A stretch of 64,000 nt of DNA from Lepidodermella squamata (lineage: Eukaryota; Gastrotricha). Positions 12,165 through 24,155 of this stretch are shown one piece after another. The position numbers were made by a program, and so were the translations under genes. The notes beneath the pieces are model-generated. The model was not told where the DNA came from. It worked only from the letters and a program-made list of their open reading frames with translations, and ran no database searches. The DNA lies in the NCBI GenBank assembly GCA_047495785.1, contig JBLDXI010000046.1, positions 1,426,001-1,490,000 on the forward strand, read 5' to 3'. Position 1 is the first letter of the stretch. Each line of letters opens with the position of its first letter.

Positions 12165-13359
12165 TTACCGCCGTGCCTTGCGTGGGAAATTTTTAAGGAG
12201 GATTTTTTGCAATTTGAAAATATTTATAAAATTGTCCCAGTTTTCTAGGGTGAATTAATTCATTATTATTCTATGTATTGTGACAAATTTGTTGGGTTGT
12301 TATTATTTGGAAAATTCTTCTTCGTATTATGCTAATTAATTCCCCGAGGCAACATAAAATTGTTATTTTCAACGCTGCATGGACAATGCGTGCAAATATA
12401 TTGAGCGGAAAAATAAAGTAATTTTTTAAAAATATTTTTCAGGTGTTTCGAAGCAGTAAGAATGGAATCGAGTGGCGAAGGAGTGTTGATTGAATCATCG
12501 GGTGAAAAGCGGAAAATTCTTCACAGAAAAGAGACTTGAGTTACCTTGCATAAATTCATAACGCGTTTATCTCTCTCTCTCTCTTTGTCCTACTTTGATA
12601 ATGGGAAGAAATCTTTAAAAATGCTACTTGTTTATACCACGACTACAACTCGAATCGGACTTGAAACTACCCGGAGGTGATGGCTTGATATTTGACTGAC
12701 CGAAAAATGGCACAACCAAACTGACAACTTGAATATATCATAGGTAAATGTATCGACAAAAAATTCTGCGTTTTTTCCGCGTGTCTCTTCACAAGTTTTA
12801 ATATTATACCAAGCTCATCATTGTGTGTGCGTGATATATTTCAAGCTTGATCAACCTTAGTAAGTTTTTCTTGCAGAAAAATTGAAATATTACCCTGAAT
12901 TTCCCTATACTCTCTGTGTGCGTGTGTTGTGTTCAACAAAAAATCAGAGAAAAAATGATTAATAATATTATCTAAATTCAATGTTCCGCCAACTGTCGCT
13001 CGCTATTTGTTTCTCTGGATGATCGAAAAATTATTTGTAATTTCACTTGAATAGAAAGCTTATGTGGGCCCTTTTTTACGTTGAATGTGTTCTAAATATC
13101 GTCGCTGAATCGCGGCGATCTTTCCTTGTTTTTTCTTTTCTCCGCTTTTGTGTTATATCAATGAACAGAATTGAAAAAAAATCTTCACAAAAAAGACGCA
13201 CGCTTTTTGTCGCTCTAGATGGAAAAAGTCTAGCTTCTATGATAATGTTATTATTGGTATATAATATTATTGAATGTATTAATTAATAAACACTGTCTAC
13301 GTGGAAATCAATTGATTTTTTTTTCTAATTTTTAATTATTAGTGTTAATTTTTTAAATT
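12165..13359. other. 3' flank of DAP5 and upstream of AGK
   Basis: AT-rich, probably the 3' UTR of DAP5 with a possible last exon at 12443-12540. It contains AATAAA at 12412, a (TC)n run near 12570-12585, and a copy of the TTAAGGAGGATTTTTT motif at about 12193. No other coding sequence seen. Confidence 0.45.
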
Positions 13360-14939
13360 ATGAGCAAACTACTGAAGCCGTTCAAAGTCATCCGAGAGCA
13401 TTGGAAAAAATCTCTATTTTTCACGTGTGTTGGAGCTTACGGTATTTGATATAGCGTAGAAAATCAGTAGAAGTAATAATACTAATTTGTTTCCTCAAGG
13501 TGCGAATTGGGCGAATGAGTATTTCAAGGAGGAGGAAATTCGAGCGAGTTATTGCGCGAAAGCGAAAGTGTTCGGCGACAAAACAATAGCATCGTCGTTT
13601 CAAAAGCCGGATACGCTGCTAGTCCTTATCAATAGATCTTCAGCGAATAACAAAGGCAAAACGACATTCGACAAAAACTGCGCACCTATACTCCACCTTG
13701 CAGGTAAAAAATGGAAATGAGTACTAAAATTAGTATAATAATCAAATATAATGAAATTTGCAAAAATATTGAAAAAATTAAATAAAATTGAAGAAATTGA
13801 AAATTAAAATAATTGAATACAATTTTATTGTATAGTGTTTTTTTCGATTTTCGATTAAAATTTTGATTATTTAATTTTGATTATTCCATTTTTTTATTTT
13901 CAGGATATGACATTGATACTCATGACTGGGAGGGTTCTTACGATGCTGAATCGAGCGCTGCCCTGGACAAATATCTGAAAAATTCGACGAAAAACTACAC
14001 CGCCGTGCTGGTAGTTGGCGGAAATCGAACGGTTAACGCGTATCTCAACTACCACATGACGCAGCCTAACAAAGCCGCCCTACCTCCCGTAGCCTTCATC
14101 CCCGTGGGTAAAGACTCCGTTGTCATGACGCGTTTCCTACCCTTCTCGGGATCAACCGCCTACGTGAAACGGCTGTGCGAAACTGCATTCAAAGTGGTGC
14201 AAAACCGGCCGGAAACTGTGGATGTTATTCGCATTGAAACGAAAGACCACAGCGAGAAGAGCCAAGAAACCGCGCTGTACGCCGTCTCAACGTTTTCGTT
14301 CGATAAAGTCGCCGATATCTCGCATAAATCGTTCAAATACTGGTATCTACCCGGCGTTATGAAGCGAATTTTCGTAGGCACCCTGGGCCTATTCAGCGGC
14401 TCATTCAACGAGCGAATTATTGGCGATATTGAGGCGTTGCATATCGAAAGGCCGATTTTGCCGGAAAATACAGCTGATCAGCCTGCTGCGGCTGTTGCTA
14501 AGGGCAGTTGGTGGTGGGGGTCGTCGTCGAAAGCACCAGCCGCCGCGGTTAAGGAGGATCCGATCGCGGCCGAGTTGGTCCGAACGCCCGTGCGATCGGG
14601 CGCGTTTGACGCTGATTTTGTGTCGATTTCGGCGAATCATCCTAATAAATTGGGCAGTTTCCTTGTTGAAGTTTCACTGAAGAACCAGGGCGCGTTCAGT
14701 TCGTTCGCCCAGGCTGTGTTGAAAGAACACCCGCAGGTCGAACAGACCTTCCGCGCCACTGATGTTCTTCTCACTCTGAAATTGGTAATTCTAGATTTTT
14801 TTGGAATTTTTTTGATTAATTTTGAAATTTTCAGATTCCTCGCCATTCTTCGTTTTATGTCGATGGCGTTCCTCATTCCGATTTCGATCGGGTCCTGCGA
14901 GTTTCAATACTGCCCAAGTCGTTTAAAATGTTTTATTAG
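13360..14939 (+). CDS. AGK: Acylglycerol kinase-like mitochondrial protein (AGK), degenerate kinase motif
   Basis: Four exons (13360-13441, 13500-13703, 13904-14784, 14835-14939) join in phase to 423 residues, almost exactly the size of human AGK (422). The N terminus carries HWKKSLFF and a hydrophobic anchor as in AGK, followed by the diacylglycerol-kinase catalytic fold (KTTFDKNCAPILHLAG), the SFKYWYLPGVMKR block and a C-terminal FYVDG...RVSILPKSFKMF. AGK of animals phosphorylates mono- and diacylglycerol in the mitochondrial intermembrane space and is, separately, a subunit of the TIM22 carrier translocase. Here the glycine-rich GGDGT nucleotide motif reads GGNRT, so the Asp and third Gly are replaced. 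The fold is kept but catalysis is doubtful. An Ala/Ser/Trp-rich insert lies at about 14480-14560. Confidence 0.85.
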
Positions 14940-16666
14940 CCGATTTGCGGGTTTGCGATGCAACGAAATTTGTGATGGAAATCAATGAGAAACCAAATGT
15001 GATGATGAAAAAATTCCTCTCACTCTCGAAATAATGTGCGAAATGTTGCCTTTTTTCTACCACTGAGTGCATATATACAATCTGAGTTGTGCAAAAATAT
15101 ATGAAAAATGTCTCGTGCTATTATTTGAAAAATAGTCATTTACAAGCGAGTTGAAGATTGAAAAAATATTTCGGAAAATAAATGTTCTAAAAATGCTTTT
15201 TCTATGCAATATTTTTGTTTCTCGCTTTGCTTTGGTACGACAATAAAAAAATGTAGGCCAATTTTCAATCGCTTGCTGACTGAGGCACAGTAGCTGCAAT
15301 ATTAACAGTTTTTAGCCATTTCAGCACAAAGGGCAGCGGGTAGAACTGTGGAAAATTTAGCTTTTAGAGTGTTCAGCAAATGTTACAATAAAAAAGGTGA
15401 TAGTCTGAAATATATGATTTTTTTCGATAAAGGAATCATAGAATAACACATAGGTACCAGTATGTCGCCAATAATCAAAAGAAAAACGACATTCGGTGAA
15501 GGTTACAATTTCACCTATAAGTTCCAGTTTGATTACCAAAAAATATTTCCATAAATTTACCCGTCGTAGCCGTCGTAGCTACCTTTGCATTTTGATAGGT
15601 TAGAGTTTAGAGTCAGTCCCATTAGTCAGTCTAAAGATCAATGGTTCGAACGCTATCAAAAAGGGGACGATAATCATCAGGTTTGCTCGGAAAATGAGCT
15701 TTCAAGTTTATACCCGTCAAAAATGCAAATTTCGATAAAAGTGCGCTTTTTTTATTGCGTCAGTTTTAATATTCCGTCACGGATAAATTTGTCCGTTGAG
15801 TGTTCTCGCGAAAACCATGCTGCGCTGGCGTTAGGAACTTTGAGAGATGAACCTGAGCAGCTAAGCAGCGCTCAAACGAGCGAGCAACTGCGGATTTTGC
15901 CGAAATAGGTCGCTAGTGCCAACATCCAGTCTATAGCCAGACACGTGGAGCGGGCTAACAGTTGAAGCCTTATTCCAATCATCAACAAAGGTGCCTTCAG
16001 TAAAAATAATTCAACAAGATGAGTAAAAATACTTGCAGCTTCATTATCTGAGAAAACACCTGGTTTAGCAGCTATCGCTATGCCAACCATGATGGCCGCC
16101 TCAATGGTAGCCGTGAGTGCCATACCCGATGATGTGGCAGCATCTTGAATATTTTCATCCACAAAGTCCGACAATGTCTCTTCTTCTGAAACTGCTGGTC
16201 GGCACATGAAAAATGCTTAAATCATGTGGCCATAGAGAATAGAGTTACTCAGTTGCAGTAGAAGAGAGCAGTTCAAGTAGAATCGGTGCGTAAAGGACGT
16301 TTTTGAATTGACCATCAAGTTTGCTCTTCTGTCGTTTTGTCCAAGTCGTGCCCATTTTTTATGCGAAATTTTCGTTTGTGCAAATAATGTGGAACCAATT
16401 GTTAGATCGCTTCAACTGCAGTCCTCTGGCATCACTTTTTGGGACGGAGAATAGAAGCAAATTTAGATCACGTGGCTATCTGTTATCGTTCAGTGCACAA
16501 ATTAAGAAGCAAGTGATAATTCGGCTATTTTTCCTCGAAAACAGGTTTTGCGGTCAACAAAAATCAGGCATTATGACAGAGCGTTGCTGAATGAAATCGT
16601 TTTTGACGTTGTGCTAATAAAAAGGCTTACTTGAGTAGGTCGTTATAACATTTTCGGTGCAAGACA
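14940..16666. other. Intergenic between AGK and the GABA-B-like gene
   Basis: AT-rich start is probably AGK 3' UTR (AATAAA near 15178). A minus-strand open frame at 15872-16207 (111 codons, hydrophobic, EAAIMVGIAIAAK) has coding-like composition but no recognisable family, start context or partner exon. Otherwise nothing seen. Confidence 0.4.
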
Positions 16667-19377
16667 ATGAAAGTCGAATTCTTATCGCTCATAATTTTTC
16701 TTCAAGTCAACTTGGCAGCTTCAGCCAAGTATGAGCTCCCAATTCTTGCGATGATATCGGTCACGGGCAACGAACCATTCGACGGAACGGCCTGTAAAAC
16801 TGGAATGCAAATCGCGTTCGACGCTGTTAATAGCCGACGAAACATCTTGGAAGATTACGACGTTAAGGCGATATACAAAGACGACGGAGCTGGCAATAAG
16901 GCTGCTCTTGCTCTCGTTCAATTCATCCGCCATTTTAGCCAAATAGATAACTCAAGCGTGATCATGTCTCCCCTGGTTGTAGGGGCGATGTTTTCTAGCG
17001 GCTGTAAAGCCATCGCTCCAATGCTTCACCATGAGAATCTCGTCGAGGTAAGTCAGGGTTGTGGGGCGCCTTTCCTTACAGACCGTCGGCTCTATCGCAA
17101 TCTGTACATGATGCGGTCGACAGGGCGAGCTCTCACGATTGCTCAGATGCATTTCATCAAAGACGTCGGCAGATGGCAGCGAATCGGAATTTTGATCTAC
17201 GTCGAGAACATTTTCGACTACGTAACGGCTACGTTACTACAGAAGCTCGCGAATGAAAATGCAGTTCAGATAACCATTTTCGACTATTTCCTCGACGTTA
17301 CCGAGGAAATGTTTACAGAAATCAAGCGAAACGACGTTCGAGTCATTGTCTACTTCTGTTCGATGGCTCGACTAATCTGGAAGTTTTTCTGCGAGTCTTA
17401 TAAGAGGGGCATTACTGGCCCACGTTACATCTTCATTATTATTGTCATTCAATTCACCGATCCGAGGAATATACCCGATGAAACGTTGTTTGGATGCTCG
17501 CGTGACATCATCATTGAACAGTTGAGATACACATATCTGACTGGTCCGGTAATGTTCAACGATATTCCGACGTTGAAGAACCAATTCGACTACGACAGTT
17601 TTGAATTTGAACAGCGCTTCAATGCCTTGACGAAAAACAAACAGCCACTTGATTATGAATTTCGAGTTTTTTGCCACGTAAGTCATCTACAAAACTCTCA
17701 GCTCAATTAGGTTCATGAACTGCTATTATAGGATACAGTAATGCAGAGTTTGATCGTGTTAGACAATGCGGACCGAGAGTTGAAGAAGCAAAACCTTTCC
17801 CTGGCAAGTTATAAGAATAATCCGCGGCTTGTCATGGAAGTTGTTAACAAATCAGCAATCAGTGTCGATTATATCAGTTTAAGAATGGGGCGAATGAGGT
17901 ATAACTCACGCGGGGAGGTTGAAGCTGATCTTCAAATGATTGGTCGATGGTCGCCTGAAACCTCACTGAATTACGTCAACCTAGTCCGCCAATATGAAAA
18001 CACTTCAGGGTATGACTACGAAGATTACTGGGTTCAGAACGTGTCTGAAGCAAGATGGGCAACTGCAAACAACAAACCCCCGCGGGATAAAGTTATCGAA
18101 AAGCGAATGGCGCGTGAGGTGCCGATTCCTTTCTACTACTCAGCAATTGGCGTTGCGGCTTTTCTGATCCTTATCCAGATTTTCGTGATTCTTACAACAG
18201 TTTTCGCCTGGCTCAAGATTGGCAACGATCTAGCAATGCATGTCTTGCCACTTACTAAATGTATCGGGTATTTAGGATGCATAATTTTGAACATCTCAGC
18301 AATCTTATTCACCATGGAAACTCAGCAACATCCCCGTGTCATTTGGGAAGTTCGAGTTGTAGCGGTTTTAGTTGGCTGTGCGATGGTTATAGGGTCGTCT
18401 TTTTCAAGGGTTGTCGTCATCTACCAAGCTGTTCTCGGCTTCAACAAGCAGGTTCAATCGCATCAACGCAAGCATTTTCGAAACTCGGATCCGTCGAAAT
18501 TCGTCATTGACTACGGACCGTTCTTCACCTCAGACATGGTTAGAAAACTGGAGAAACGCAGTGTGCTCACGGCTGCCTCTATATTTTTCCTATCTAACAC
18601 CTTTATCATGAACTGGTTCTTATGGGACCCGATATTCTGCAAATTTGAAGTTATTGACGAAGATCCTATTTACAACTATGAAGAGGACACTTCTACAATA
18701 ATGCATTCTGTGAAATGTTCCTCGTCGGGCCTAGTTACTTGGTCATCGTTTTCAGGCGCATCTGCACTTATCCTGTTAATAGTGAGCTGTTACATGTCAA
18801 GAAAGCTTTATTACCTAACGTATTCAATGCGAAAATATCACGAACTAGGGACGATTTACATCGTTAGCCTGATGATAATTTCGACTTTCGTCGCCGAACT
18901 ACTCCTGCATTTTTTGATTGAAGACGAGACGAGGCAGCGAATTGTTATTGCATTTGGCTGTGTTCTCGTTTCTGTGATGATGACAGTCGTCAATTTTTTC
19001 AGCGGCTGCATCGATCATCGGCAGAAAACTTTCGCCCCAAATAACGACGCAACAGCGACTGTAACAACGACAGTTGTCAGGTAAACTTATTTCACTGAAA
19101 TTTCCGGCGGGGAATATGATTTTTGCATTTATCTAGAAGACGAGGCTCCTCCACTCTCACTGCGTCAGCCATTTTCCAGCAGCCGCCGAGTGTTGGTAAT
19201 AACAACTCGAATACTAGTGCTGGGCTGATGCTGCACGTCATTCGATTGGTGGTAAGCTCAACGGGAAATTCAACGGCGAACAATTCAGTTCATCCTATCG
19301 CGGGAGGCCAGCAGCACCTGGAATCTGAAACTCATATCATCACAGCTGATGTATCAGTTATTCAACCTAGTTCGTGA
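16667..19377 (+). CDS. GABA-B-type class C G-protein-coupled receptor, divergent
   Basis: Exons 16667-17677, 17732-19080 and 19137-19377 join in phase to 866 residues. A signal peptide (MKVEFLSLIIFLQVNLAASA) precedes a periplasmic-binding-protein-like Venus-flytrap domain; ACKTGMQIAFDAVNSRRNI closely parallels the GABBR1 segment around NSRRDIL. After residue about 490 come seven hydrophobic helices, beginning FYYSAIGVAAFLILIQIFVI and including AVLVGCAMVIGSSFSRVVVI. The cytoplasmic tail is short and Thr/Asn-rich, without the long coiled coil used for GABBR1/GABBR2 pairing. In GABBR1 the ligand loop reads SYGSSSPALS; here it is SQGCGAPFLT, so GABA binding is not assured. The likely role is plasma-membrane neurotransmitter sensing through Gi/o. 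It could be an orphan GABA-B-like subunit rather than the GBB-1 orthologue. Confidence 0.75.
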
Positions 19378-20173
19378 TGTGCACAACTCAATCTATACTC
19401 AATGGCGACTCACGACTATAAAATAGTAATTCTCCTACTGCTACAATAAATGAGTAAAATTGGTAAATCTTTCACTGTTTCACAGATCAAAAGAACGAAG
19501 AACTGATTTGCATGTTTTCGTTATGTTCTCCAACCCCGAGGTTCGCCACTTATAACCAGAGTGATATTACCGAGTGTAAAAAATAATCCTATTGCTATTA
19601 AGGAATTGCTGCGTCTTTTTTGACATAAATGCTTATAGTTGTGAAACGTCGCGTCAATAAAGGTTTAATTTGCTCCTGTGATTTAGAACGAAAATGACAA
19701 CTCTTACATGTTGGGTAAAAAATGTCGCTGCTTAGTGATCTGTTACTTGTCACGCCTGCAATTTTTCACAGAATCAAATCTAGGAAACACGATTCGTTGA
19801 AATAAATGGATCACATGCGTCGCTTTCCATGATTGCACTGGCTGACCTAGTTTTTCAGCGTTTCAACGTTTTCATTATATTGAAATGAGAAAAGTTCTTC
19901 TTGCGATTCACGATCCAGAGTTAGGCCGTAGACGGAAGCTAAAAAAAGTTCTGCTTTCCCACCCAAGTTGAGCCGATCGAAGGTACTTCTTTGTGACCAT
20001 CAACTTTATAGTAGCATCATCAGCATTTCGCATTTCGTTCTCTATGGCTGGAATACAGAAAATGCGCCAACCCCACATTTCACTTGTTAACGATCACTTT
20101 TTTCTCATGAAAATGTTTAATTTCAATTTTTCGGAGCAATTATCAAGCAGCGACTATAGAAAAATTATAAGTG
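19378..20173. other. Convergent intergenic spacer
   Basis: Lies between two genes that converge (GABA-B-like on plus, lectin on minus). AATAAA occurs at 19446. No coding feature recognised. Confidence 0.4.
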
Positions 20174-21211
20174 TTAACAATGACGAGACGACGCAGTCTG
20201 CCTGCGTTTCCGCCTGACGACAGCATAGCCAATAGCCACGCCAGCTAAAACAAGTAGGCCAACACCGATAACAGTCGGAACCAGGACAACCGAAACGGCA
20301 TCAGCCCGCACTCGCATGTCTTTCACGTCAGTCTCTTCATACTGCATACTCATATTTTGACTAAATCGACTGCTCCACATAAGAAATGTAATATTAGATG
20401 GCGCAAAAATGGTCCGAGCCGCCGTAATTCTAGGTAGAGTCGTCGGATTTTTCGTCGAAATTGTCCTAATCGATCTCGTTATAGCAGTTGATAAGGTACT
20501 AGTTGAAGTCGTCAATGCTGCCATTGCTGGAAAAAATCGAAATTAATTCGAATTCCCATGATTTTTTGAATTCACTCACGAAATTGGCAGGCGAATGGAT
20601 ATCGCCACGGGGCGTTGTTGCACGGGAAAGACGACACCTTCCAATCACTATCGCGCCTCATCAGCAAGCAATTAGTGTCAAATCGCCAGTACGGAGCTTC
20701 AGGCGGTTCGGTATCCGCGAATATTTGCCCGATGTAGTAGCTCGGAATGGCCTGGCCGTTGTTCCAGCAAAACCCACTCGCCGACCGGCTGCACCTAGCC
20801 GCGCCCAGCCAAGCGCCAACTGTCGCAGAATTCGTCACATTCGACAGCCATTTTCGCATGGAAGCCAAAGCTTTTAAACTGGTTATGTTAAATACCGGCA
20901 GGCGACCTTCTCCAGTATTTCCGTTCGGCCCCTGAAATCGACAGGATAAATTTTAATTTTTATAGGATTTTTCCTAATACCAAAATCGAGCTGCAATACG
21001 CCTCAGCTTCTTCCATAAACCGAGCTCTTGTTATGTAGAGGTAGCAAAGTTGGTTATCTTCGTCGGCGAAGGTTCGATCTTGTTGATTCGAAGCCGTGTC
21101 CCTCAGAAAACCGCATCGCGTGTAGTTCGTCGGGTCGAAATCGTAGTAACTCCCAGCGGCTTGGACTAGCCTCAAGATGGCCATCGCTAGACCGAATAAG
21201 CACAGCCGCAT
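20174..21211 (-). CDS. Single-pass membrane C-type lectin-like receptor 1
   Basis: Exons 21211-20981, 20931-20580 and 20526-20174 join in phases 0 and 1 to 311 residues. A signal peptide (MRLCLFGLAMAILRLVQAAG) leads into a C-type lectin-like domain across exons 1 and 2, with CYLYITRARFMEEAEAYC, AWLGAARC (the WIGL-like core), FCWNNG and a C-terminal WRYPFACQF. No EPN or QPD sugar-specificity motif and no WND calcium motif is seen, so carbohydrate binding is uncertain. Exon 3 encodes a Thr/Ser-rich stalk, a membrane helix (SVVLVPTVIGVGLLVLAGVA) and a short basic tail RRKRRQ. The adjoining gene at 21407-22662 is a tandem paralogue with the same first two intron phases. A role in recognition or adhesion at the cell surface is inferred. 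Confidence 0.8.
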
Positions 21212-21406
21212 GATTGTTTTAGGCGCGCTCTTATAATGTGATACAAAAGCGCCATCGTTTTTGTTTTTAAGGTGGCGCTATATTTTTCGATCGATCCATA
21301 TGTATGGTGTAATCAATCGCATGCGTAAACATTGCCGTGTGTTTTCTTAGCGGAAAGAGTTGCGCCTATCAATAATTTAGCGGCTAGTTATATGGTGATG
21401 AATTTT

Positions 21407-22662
21407 TTAGGTCAGCTCGGATACTGAGCACATGTTATCTGGCATGCCAACGGGTCTAACTGGGGTGATTCGATACTGCCGCCTGCGTCGTAGGAAAATC
21501 GAGAGAAGCCAAACGGCTAGAATCATCACCACAAATCCAACGATAATTGTCGGGATGGATATCATGGCTATTCGACTGGATTCTGAAAAAAAGAATTTTA
21601 TTAAAACTCGAATTCAAAATTAAATTTTAAAATAATTTATCAAATTTAAAATTTAAATTTAAATTTTTCAATTCTTTAATTTTCAATTTCAATTTCAATT
21701 TTGTATATTTTTTTTTATTTTTCACTTTTAATATTTTGTTACCCTGCGCAGGCGAGACAGTTGTAGTTAGGGACTGGTTCGCTGCACCGGCTGGTTTTTT
21801 TTCGTAAAAATTGCTCAAAGGACCCATTCTAGCCACAGCCCCTTGAGATTTAGGATCCCCTCCATACTTAATCGAAGCCTGAGTCGAAAGAGTCGCATCA
21901 CTTTGACCAGCTGGAAGCATTGCTGTTAAATCAAAATTTAAATTTTTTCATCGAAAAATTCAGAAAAATAATTACGAAATTGGCATATGAAGTTGTAGAG
22001 GTAAGGATAGACCCGGCAAGGGTACGACAGGGCGATCCAGCGTTGATCTCGCCGCATCAGCAAGCAATTGTTGACAACAAAGGCTGGGAAAGATTCTTGC
22101 GGCTGAGCACTGCTGTAGATTTGGTTGAGAAAACTCGACGAAATGGCTCGCCCGCCGTTGTTCCAGCAAAATCCACTGCCGGACTGAAGGCAACGAGTCG
22201 CGCCGAGCCAAATTCCAACAAAATTAGGATTTTCGATTCTATCAAGCCAACCTCGAACGTTTAGTAAGGATTGATTGCTATTTGAAATGAAGGATGGGAG
22301 CTTCCCTTCCCCTGTGGCTCCCATTGGCCCCTAATTTATTGCAAATTTAAAAAAATTACGAATAAAATATTTAAGCTCACATTTAAGCTGGAGCAGAAAC
22401 TATCAGCATCATCCATGTATCTAGGCCTTGATATGAAAATGTAGCAAAATCCAGTGTCTTCATCAGCCATCGTATTTGGTTGGCCGGTTCCAATGAACGG
22501 GTCGGTTAAATAGCCGCATCTCAAGTACTGCGTTGGGTCGAAATTGAACAAAACAGCAGCGTCACTTGCGCAAAACATGCGCAAGACGATGAGCAGCAGA
22601 TAGGCGATAGAACTACAACCTCTCATTTCCAGCAATGTTTTAAAACAAATGAAACATGCCAT
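21407..22662 (-). CDS. Single-pass membrane C-type lectin-like receptor 2
   Basis: Exons 22662-22381, 22330-21976, 21922-21743 and 21582-21407 join in phases 0, 1 and 1 to 330 residues. The lectin-like domain parallels the neighbour: GFCYIFISRPRYMDDADSFC, IWLGATRC, GSGFCWNNGGRAIS, NNCLLMRRDQRW and NFICQF. The stalk exon is Ser/Thr/Pro-rich. The last exon, whose frame begins off-ATG, gives a membrane helix (IPTIIVGFVVMILAVWLLSI) followed by FLRRRRQYRI and a 20-residue tail. A start at the internal Met before RGCSSIAYLLLIVL would give a cleaner signal peptide. Shared intron positions with 20174-21211 show a local duplication; the stalks and tails have diverged almost completely. Confidence 0.8.
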
Positions 22663-23720
22663 CGTTTAATAACGCCCGTGTGCAAAATATGACCGAAATA
22701 GAGATGTATTGTTATTTTTTAATCAGTCGTTAGCGAGTATAGTGTAAATACGAAACAGTGCGCTGCCTGGGTGCGATGTTAAAACAGCGTTACCGCGATC
22801 GATCAACGCTGGAGCTGCTAAACATTTTCTTATATTAATGTATTCACTCGACGCCTTCATCGATTATAGACGCCATTTTTGGAAAAACATTCCTATCACC
22901 ATGATTATACTCGATTTTTCGCCACCAGAGAGCCAAGTCTTTGGAAGAATTCATTTGACGAAATTCTTTTGGGTCCAAATATTTGCACCACTAAAAATGA
23001 GGTTCCAGCACTACATTTTCAGATTCTTTGCTATTTCGTTCTTCGTTTTTCCTAGGATTTTTCATTTTAGCTGCATGGTGCCCTAAAAGCTTCGTGGAAA
23101 AATTATCGATTTTGGGTTCCAGGACGGCTGATAATATCGGGAAAATCACTGATTTGTAAAATCGATACTTGAAATTGATATCAGCTCTATAGGATGAAGT
23201 ATAATTCGTAAACTGACAACTCGTAGAGCGAAATATGCGTAATATGAAGGTATATCGGTTAGATATACACTCAAAAAGGTTCCTTGGTAACCTGAGTTGC
23301 GTTTTTTCTGAATTCAAAGTTTTACCAGCGGCTTTGCTTTTTTTCAATGCATGTTTGCGTCATAGCGTCAGATATGACGGGAAAACTCGTAGCAGGTAGG
23401 TGAGACTTGTTCAAATCCACTGGAATCGATCATCCACGCCAGGCGCGTCAAAGCTTGTTTACAACGCTTGAGTCCTATTAGGAGCCCCATCTAGGAACTA
23501 TAGCTATGTTGTTTGCTCGATAAACGAACTACTGCTGTAGCGGGAAACATCAGGCATAAATGTTGATACAAGACCTCCCCATTCCCATTATCTATGACAG
23601 GCTTCATCTATAATTAACAATCTCCGGCTGAACCCTTTCAGGTACGCTCAGTCGTTGCCCGGTCGCATTTTCAAGAAAGTAGTACGAAAGAGAAACTCAC
23701 ACCCCTTTTCCTAATATCAA
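22663..23720. promoter_or_regulatory. Divergent spacer between lectin 2 and the TIR gene, with a repeat
   Basis: Holds the 5' flanks of both divergent genes. About 22960-23225 is copy B of the dispersed repeat. No core promoter element assigned. Confidence 0.4.
22960..23225 (+). repeat. Dispersed repeat family, copy B
   Basis: Matches the reverse complement of 31690-31990 over at least two blocks: TTTGCACCACTA with AATGAGGTTCCAGC at one end, and CACTGATTTGTAAAATCGAT with TGATATCAGCTCT at the other. Also matches copy A at 3095-3330 in the second block. Noncoding; class unknown. Confidence 0.65.
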
Positions 23721-24155
23721 ATGTCTGGTAAGGCTGTATTCATAAGCTATTCCTCGGACCGCAAGGAGACCGATGCGATTGTCTCAATGATAAGCGAGAG
23801 CTTGCAGCGTCTCGACAAGTCTATTTTACTGGACACAAGCGATGTCACACGGCGTCGTGAAGACACGCGTTTCAAAATATCCCGTGCCGATTTGGTTCTC
23901 ATTGTGTTGGACGAAACATTCATGTCACGCGAGCATTGCCGGTTCGAGATTGAAATGGTTACCATTCTTGGCAAGAAGTTCATTACAATCGAAGCGCAGA
24001 GGAACTACGCGCCCTTGCCGGGTAGTTGGCTGACTGGTTTTGTTAGCAACAGCGAATTCGCCTGCTGCTTACCGGCTTTCAATGACAGGGGAGAGTTGGA
24101 AGCAAACAGGGCAGTGATTGCTATAGAAAAGTCAATATCAGGAAGCAAACATTGA
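23721..24155 (+). CDS. Standalone TIR-domain protein
   Basis: An intronless frame of 144 residues is essentially one TIR domain. Box 1 reads KAVFISYSSDRKE. The middle strand and helix read SRADLVLIVLDETFMSREHC followed by RFEIEMV, where a Glu sits in the position of the catalytic Glu of NAD-cleaving TIR domains (SARM1, bacterial and plant TIRs). The C-terminal part has LPGSWLTGF. There is no death, leucine-rich, SAM or membrane segment, unlike animal Toll receptors, MyD88 and SARM1. The pattern of short TIR_2-type proteins is closer to bacterial and invertebrate expansions, but origin by transfer is only a possibility; codon use resembles the neighbours. A poly(A) signal (AATAAA) lies at 24177. 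Possible roles are NAD cleavage in cell death or innate signalling. Confidence 0.75.
   Translation: MSGKAVFISYSSDRKETDAIVSMISESLQRLDKSILLDTSDVTRRREDTRFKISRADLVLIVLDETFMSREHCRFEIEMVTILGKKFITIEAQRNYAPLPGSWLTGFVSNSEFACCLPAFNDRGELEANRAVIAIEKSISGSKH

Noticed and set aside
15872-16207. 111-codon hydrophobic minus-strand frame
   Set aside because: Coding-like composition but no family, no clear start context and no linked exons; noted only in the intergenic entry.
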